Both the position numbers and the translations under genes were made by a program. A DNA stretch of 9,127 nt, taken from NCBI GenBank assembly GCA_030823965.1, contig JAVBYP010000232.1:1-9127 (forward strand), given 5' to 3'. The notes under the pieces were generated by a model that saw only the letters and a list, made by a program, of their open reading frames with translations, did no database searches and was not told the DNA's origin. This document shows, in pieces, positions 5,993 through 9,127 of the stretch. This stretch comes from Sideroxydans sp. (lineage in GTDB: Bacteria > Pseudomonadota > Gammaproteobacteria > Burkholderiales > Gallionellaceae). Numbering within the stretch: position 1 is the first letter of the stretch; every line of letters begins with the position of its first letter.

Positions 5993-6466
5993 CTATCGCC
6001 CCTTTGGCATACGCTGGTCTCTGCGCAGACTTGACGCCAATAACTCGTCAGCTTGGTCGGCGTCTATCGAGCGCCCATCCACATCAGTCATCGGCTGCTC
6101 ATAATCACACCAACCGCGCACACCTGTCCTCAGCGATACGACATCGATGAAACCCATTTGCTGCATCACATCTGCAGCCAGCACTGAACGTTTACCCGAA
6201 CGGCAGATCACGACGATATGCTGATCTCGACTCGCCGCCAGTTGCGGTTGCGTCTCCTCGTAATCCCACTCACATGATTGCTCGAGGATACCGCGTGGGA
6301 CATTGATCGATCCTGGAATATATAGGCGCGAGAATTCGGCTGGCTCTCTGACATCAAGCAAGAGCAATTCCTCTCCCGCATCCATCCTCCGGCGCAGATC
6401 CCACGGCAAGATCTCACGGACGCGCGCTAAGGAATCATTGACCAGATCATCATATTTTTTTGTCAT
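5993..6466 (-). CDS. Second single-domain rhodanese-like sulfurtransferase
   Basis: The 157-residue protein has an N-terminal helical lead (KKYDDLVNDSLARVREILPWD), then LLLLDVREPAEF (34-45), IPGSINVPRG (50-59) and the active loop CRSGKRS beginning at Cys88, followed by GFIDVVSLRTGVRGW. This is the layout of cytoplasmic rhodaneses of about 140-150 residues in proteobacteria. Cys88 is the expected persulfide carrier; Cys65 and Cys118 also occur. The ATG at 6466 is supported by the conserved N-terminal lead, yet no ribosome site precedes it and the tRNA terminator ends 18 nt upstream. It converges on the nitroreductase gene with 23 nt between stops. Its partner is unknown; proximity to sqr suggests sulfane sulfur handling. 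Confidence 0.92.
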   Translation of the reverse strand: MTKKYDDLVNDSLARVREILPWDLRRRMDAGEELLLLDVREPAEFSRLYIPGSINVPRGILEQSCEWDYEETQPQLAASRDQHIVVICRSGKRSVLAADVMQQMGFIDVVSLRTGVRGWCDYEQPMTDVDGRSIDADQADELLASSLRRDQRMPKGR

Positions 6467-6484
6467 CGTGGCGTACCAAAAATG

Positions 6485-6514
6485 AAAAAGGACTCACATC
6501 TCTGCAAGTCCTTT
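6485..6514 (-). terminator. Terminator of the tRNA-Lys transcript
   Basis: On the minus strand an 8-bp stem AAAGGACT/AGTCCTTT with a 12-nt loop is followed by further T, 5 nt after the tRNA 3' end. This is a fitting intrinsic terminator for the tRNA unit. Confidence 0.8.
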
Positions 6515-6519
6515 CTTAT

Positions 6520-6595
6520 TGGTGGGTCGTGCGGGGATCGAACCTGCGACAAACGGATTAAGAGTCCGCTGCTCTACCAGCTGAGCTAACGACCC
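6520..6595 (-). tRNA. tRNA-Lys, anticodon CUU
   Basis: The 76-nt gene folds as a standard cloverleaf. The acceptor stem is GGGTCGT/ACGACCC, with discriminator A and an encoded CCA (6520-6522). The D-arm has TAGCTCAGCTGGTAGAGC, the anticodon loop is CTCTTAA (anticodon CTT) on a GCGGA/TCCGT stem, and the T-arm carries GGTTCGATCC. It closely resembles E. coli tRNA-Lys except for CUU in place of UUU, so it should read AAG codons. No integrase or repeated tRNA end is visible near it. Confidence 0.98.
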
Positions 6596-6608
6596 ATAAG
6601 AGGCGCGC

Positions 6609-6636
6609 ATTTTAGGGGAGCATGGAAAATTGTCAA
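6609..6636 (-). promoter_or_regulatory. Promoter of tRNA-Lys
   Basis: The minus strand shows TTGACA (6631-6636, perfect -35), a 16-nt spacer and TAAAAT (6609-6614, 5 of 6 to the -10). A GC-rich discriminator (GCGCGCC) follows, of the kind found at stringently controlled stable-RNA promoters. The start would be near 6602, about 7 nt before the mature tRNA end. Confidence 0.85.
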
Positions 6637-6641
6637 GAAAT

Positions 6642-7709
6642 TTATCCTGTTAGATGCCTTTGAAGTGCCCATTCCACGTGCTCTCGAACGATGTGAGATG
6701 GGTGTTGGGCTCGCGTTTGCAAAGCTTCGATGACGTCTGCTGTTTTGGGTGCGTTCCCGAGTGCGACGGCGATGTTGCGCAGCCATTGTTCGTGACCGAT
6801 ACGGTAGATCGGGCTACCCGCCAGCTTCGCTTGGAACATGGTTTCATCCCACGCAAAAAGCTCGATGAGGCTGACGTCATCCAAACCGTTGCGAATGGCA
6901 AAGTCTGGTTCGATGGTCTTTTGTGCGAAGCGATTCCACGGACACACCAGTTGGCAATCGTCACAGCCATAGATGCGGTTGCCGATGAGTGGACGTAATT
7001 CGACGGGGATGCTGTCTTTGAGCTCGATGGTGAGGTAGGAGATACAACGCCGCGCATCAAGTTGGTAAGGCGCGGTGATGGCTTGGGTGGGACAGATATC
7101 TATGCAGGCGCTACAAGTGCCACAGTGATCATCTTGCGGTGCATCGATGGGGAGCGGCAGGTCGATGAATATCTCCCCCAAGAAGAACCATGATCCTTGA
7201 TCTCGAGACAGTAGCAATGTGTGTTTACCGCGCCAACCAAGCTGCGCTTTCTGCGCCAACTCCACTTCCAACACGGGCGCACTGTCGGTGAACACACGAC
7301 ACTGACATTCGACTTCATCACGAATCTGCTGCGCCAGCTTCTCCAGTCGATTGCGCAATACCTTGTGATAGTCACGCCCCAAGGCATAGCGCGAAACGAA
7401 TGCGCGACTGCCATCTTGCAACACCTCCTCCGTGTCTTTCGCGTGCTCTGGGTAGTAGTTCATACGCAGCGAGATGACGCGCAAAGTACCGGGCACCAAC
7501 TCGGCTGGGCGTGCGCGTTTGGCACCATGTTTTGCCATATAATCCATCGCGCCGTGACGCCCGTCAGCAAGCCATTGCAACAGGTGTCCCTCGGCTGAAA
7601 CCAGGTGTGTGTCACTGATGCCCACCGATTGAAAACCCAGCGCCTTGCCCCACGCTTTGATGTGTATGGCGAGTGCTTCAAAATCAGTTCGAGGTGTCAC
7701 GTTTTGCAT
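6642..7709 (-). CDS. queG: Epoxyqueuosine reductase
   Basis: QueG makes the last step of queuosine synthesis, reducing epoxyqueuosine to queuosine in the wobble position of GUN-anticodon tRNAs; it needs cobalamin and two [4Fe-4S] clusters. Numbered from the chosen start (355 residues), the sequence shows RYALGRDYHK with the likely catalytic Asp113, a ferredoxin-like motif CGTCSACIDICPTQAI (Cys196, 199, 202, 206), Cys222, and CDDCQLVCPWN (Cys249, 252, 256). The C-terminus has HEAT-like helical character. The frame is open to 7805, but that start would overlap tsaE by 72 nt; ATG at 7709 or 7721 fits the family N-terminus better, and neither has a clear ribosome site. It is divergent from tsaE and followed by the tRNA-Lys promoter. 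Confidence 0.96.
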   Translation of the reverse strand: MQNVTPRTDFEALAIHIKAWGKALGFQSVGISDTHLVSAEGHLLQWLADGRHGAMDYMAKHGAKRARPAELVPGTLRVISLRMNYYPEHAKDTEEVLQDGSRAFVSRYALGRDYHKVLRNRLEKLAQQIRDEVECQCRVFTDSAPVLEVELAQKAQLGWRGKHTLLLSRDQGSWFFLGEIFIDLPLPIDAPQDDHCGTCSACIDICPTQAITAPYQLDARRCISYLTIELKDSIPVELRPLIGNRIYGCDDCQLVCPWNRFAQKTIEPDFAIRNGLDDVSLIELFAWDETMFQAKLAGSPIYRIGHEQWLRNIAVALGNAPKTADVIEALQTRAQHPSHIVREHVEWALQRHLTG

Positions 7710-7733
7710 GAAGCGAATCATAGCCGAAGTAGT

Positions 7734-8198
7734 ATGAACCAACCGTTCGCCATACATCTGCCGAACGAGGCGGCCACCATCGCCTTTGCGACTCGCTTCG
7801 CACACACGTTAAGACCCGGCTTGGTCATCTACCTGCGCGGCGATCTAGGGGCCGGCAAGACGACCTTGGTGCGCGCATTGCTGCAGGCCTTGGGCTACAC
7901 AGGCCGAGTAAAGAGCCCGACCTATACCTTGGTCGAGCAATACGCGGTGGCTGGGTTAAACTTGCGCCACTTCGATCTTTACCGTTTCCGTGATGCCGAT
8001 GAATGGGAGAGCGCGGGCTTCCGGGATGAGTTCGATGGGAATAATGTGTGTCTAGTGGAGTGGCCTGAACAAGCTAGTGGATTGCTGCCGCTGGCAGATA
8101 TCAGCATCACTTTCAACATCCTTCAAGACGAACGAGAACTATCGATACATGCTTACACCGATGCAGGACAAACATGTTTGAACGCGCTGTCCGCTTAG
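7734..8198 (+). CDS. tsaE: tRNA threonylcarbamoyladenosine biosynthesis ATPase
   Basis: TsaE is the P-loop ATPase that works with TsaB and TsaD to form t6A37 in ANN-decoding tRNAs, including tRNA-Lys. The 154-residue length equals the family norm. Visible motifs are the Walker A GDLGAGKTTLVRALL (residues about 34-48), the SPTYTLVEQY segment (61-70), the HFDLYRF motif and the LVEWPEQA strand near residues 107-114. I chose the ATG at 7734 because it gives the usual family N-terminus (MNQPFAIHLPNE); an upstream ATG at 7605 would add 43 unlike residues and run deep into queG. The ribosome site is weak. The 3' end overlaps amiC by 25 nt, and tsaE-amiC is a common pairing in proteobacteria. Confidence 0.96.
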   Translation: MNQPFAIHLPNEAATIAFATRFAHTLRPGLVIYLRGDLGAGKTTLVRALLQALGYTGRVKSPTYTLVEQYAVAGLNLRHFDLYRFRDADEWESAGFRDEFDGNNVCLVEWPEQASGLLPLADISITFNILQDERELSIHAYTDAGQTCLNALSA

Positions 8199-9127
8199 CC
8201 CTTATCGCCACCCTGCTGTGGCTACCGTCCGCATGGGCGGAGATCGCCATCAAGTCGGCGCGTATCTGGCCCGCACAGGATTACACCCGCATCACGCTGG
8301 AATCCAAACAAGCCATCCGCTACAACCTCTTCACCATCAAGAACCCGGAACGCCTGGTGATCGATTTGGAAGATGTAGCGATCAACGCGGTGCTGAACGA
8401 GATGGTGAGCAAGATCGGCGACGACGATCCTTACATCAAGAGCGTGCGCGTGGGCAGATTCAAACCCGGTGTGGTGCGCTTGGTACTTGACCTAAAATCT
8501 GAAGCGAAGCCGCAACTGTTCAGTTTGAAACCCGTGGGGGCTTACGGATACCGCCTCGTTCTGGATGTGTATCCACTGGTCGCGATCGACCCCTTGATGG
8601 CACTGGCACAGCAGAGCGAAAGCAAGTTGGCCGAGAGCGAACCCGCCCCTACCACTCCACTTGCCGAGTCCCCACCAGTCGTCCTCAAGCCTAGCGTGGA
8701 ATTGCCGACGCCCTCCGTCGCCAAAACTACGCCGATGCCGCGCCCCGAACTCAGCACACGCATCCTCATCGTGGCGATCGATGCCGGGCATGGCGGTGAA
8801 GATCCCGGTGCGCGCGGACATCGCGGCACGCATGAAAAACAGGTGACGCTCTCCATCGCGCGCAAGCTAAAGGCGCAGATCGACGAGATACCCGGCATGC
8901 GAGGCGTATTGGTGCGCGATGGTGACTACTTCATCCCCTTGGTCGGTCGCGTAGAAAAAGCGCGTAAATCACATGCCGACCTGTTCGTATCCATCCATGC
9001 AGATGCCTTCGTCAAGCCACATGCAAGAGGATCTTCCGTGTTCGCTTTATCCGAACGCGGAGCGACCAGCGCATCGGCACGCTGGTTGGCGAAAAAGGAA
9101 AACGAAGCAGACTTGATCGGTGGTGTG
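8174..9127 (+). CDS. amiC: N-acetylmuramoyl-L-alanine amidase with AMIN domain, 3' end beyond window
   Basis: The frame is open from ATG 8174 to the right edge (318 codons). It encodes a periplasmic zinc amidase that cuts the amide bond between N-acetylmuramic acid and the peptide stem, as in septal cell separation. Residues 1-22 form a signal peptide (basic ERAVR, hydrophobic LALIATLLWL, cleavage after AWA). An AMIN domain fits about 24-133, followed by a Pro-rich linker (155-190) and an Amidase_3 domain from about 196 with the zinc ligands His206 (DAGHGG), Glu221 (THEKQ) and His275 (SIHAD). The domain order matches AmiC. An AGGA ribosome site lies 6 nt before the ATG, inside tsaE, so translation is probably coupled. 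The C-terminal catalytic Glu is outside the window. Confidence 0.95.
   Translation, partial: MFERAVRLALIATLLWLPSAWAEIAIKSARIWPAQDYTRITLESKQAIRYNLFTIKNPERLVIDLEDVAINAVLNEMVSKIGDDDPYIKSVRVGRFKPGVVRLVLDLKSEAKPQLFSLKPVGAYGYRLVLDVYPLVAIDPLMALAQQSESKLAESEPAPTTPLAESPPVVLKPSVELPTPSVAKTTPMPRPELSTRILIVAIDAGHGGEDPGARGHRGTHEKQVTLSIARKLKAQIDEIPGMRGVLVRDGDYFIPLVGRVEKARKSHADLFVSIHADAFVKPHARGSSVFALSERGATSASARWLAKKENEADLIGGV

Noticed and set aside
6520..6595. tRNA gene as an integration site of a mobile element
   Set aside because: No integrase gene, no duplicated tRNA 3' end, and housekeeping genes lie on one side, so there is no sign of an island.
5993..6595. Functional link between the rhodanese and thiolation of the adjacent tRNA-Lys
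   Set aside because: The anticodon is CUU, which is not a substrate for the 2-thiouridine made at U34, so adjacency alone is not evidence.
8218..8490. Plus-strand 90-codon frame within amiC
   Set aside because: The amiC frame from 8174 has a signal peptide and AMIN features; this is an out-of-frame shadow.

Overview
The window looks like the chromosome of a betaproteobacterium with a sulfide- or iron-oxidising lifestyle (order Nitrosomonadales, for example relatives of Gallionella or Sideroxydans, is my best guess). This rests on moderate GC, the close likeness of the quinone oxidoreductase to that of Acidithiobacillus ferrooxidans, and the housekeeping set queG, tsaE and amiC in proteobacterial form. 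The taxonomic call is inference.

Left part (1-1764, all minus strand): a partial, unrecognised protein lies downstream of a single-domain rhodanese, and the two are probably co-transcribed from a promoter at about 1140. Upstream of these is a YfcE/MJ0936-type metallophosphoesterase.

Middle (1765-5307): an AT-richer divergent region leads into a two-component system. It consists of a soluble NarX-like histidine kinase with four cysteines in its GAF-like domain, overlapping a NarL-type response regulator by 8 nt. Next comes a 162-nt intergenic region with a palindrome, a G tract and a terminator-like hairpin, then a sulfide:quinone oxidoreductase (sqr) with all three conserved redox cysteines. 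An 18-bp element (17/18 identical) occurs upstream of the metallophosphoesterase and again upstream of sqr, facing its gene both times. It brackets the two-component genes and may be the target of the regulator.

Right part (5308-9127): a strong bidirectional terminator is followed by a RutE-like nitroreductase. A second rhodanese (minus) converges on it. Then come tRNA-Lys(CUU) with its own promoter and terminator (minus), queG (minus), and the divergent pair tsaE-amiC (plus), where amiC runs off the right edge.

A coherent reading is a sulfide or sulfane-sulfur module: SQR would make polysulfide, the rhodaneses would move sulfane sulfur, and a redox-sensing two-component system would tune the set. 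The sqr, queG, tsaE, amiC and tRNA calls are firm. The regulatory link is a hypothesis from the repeated element and gene order.
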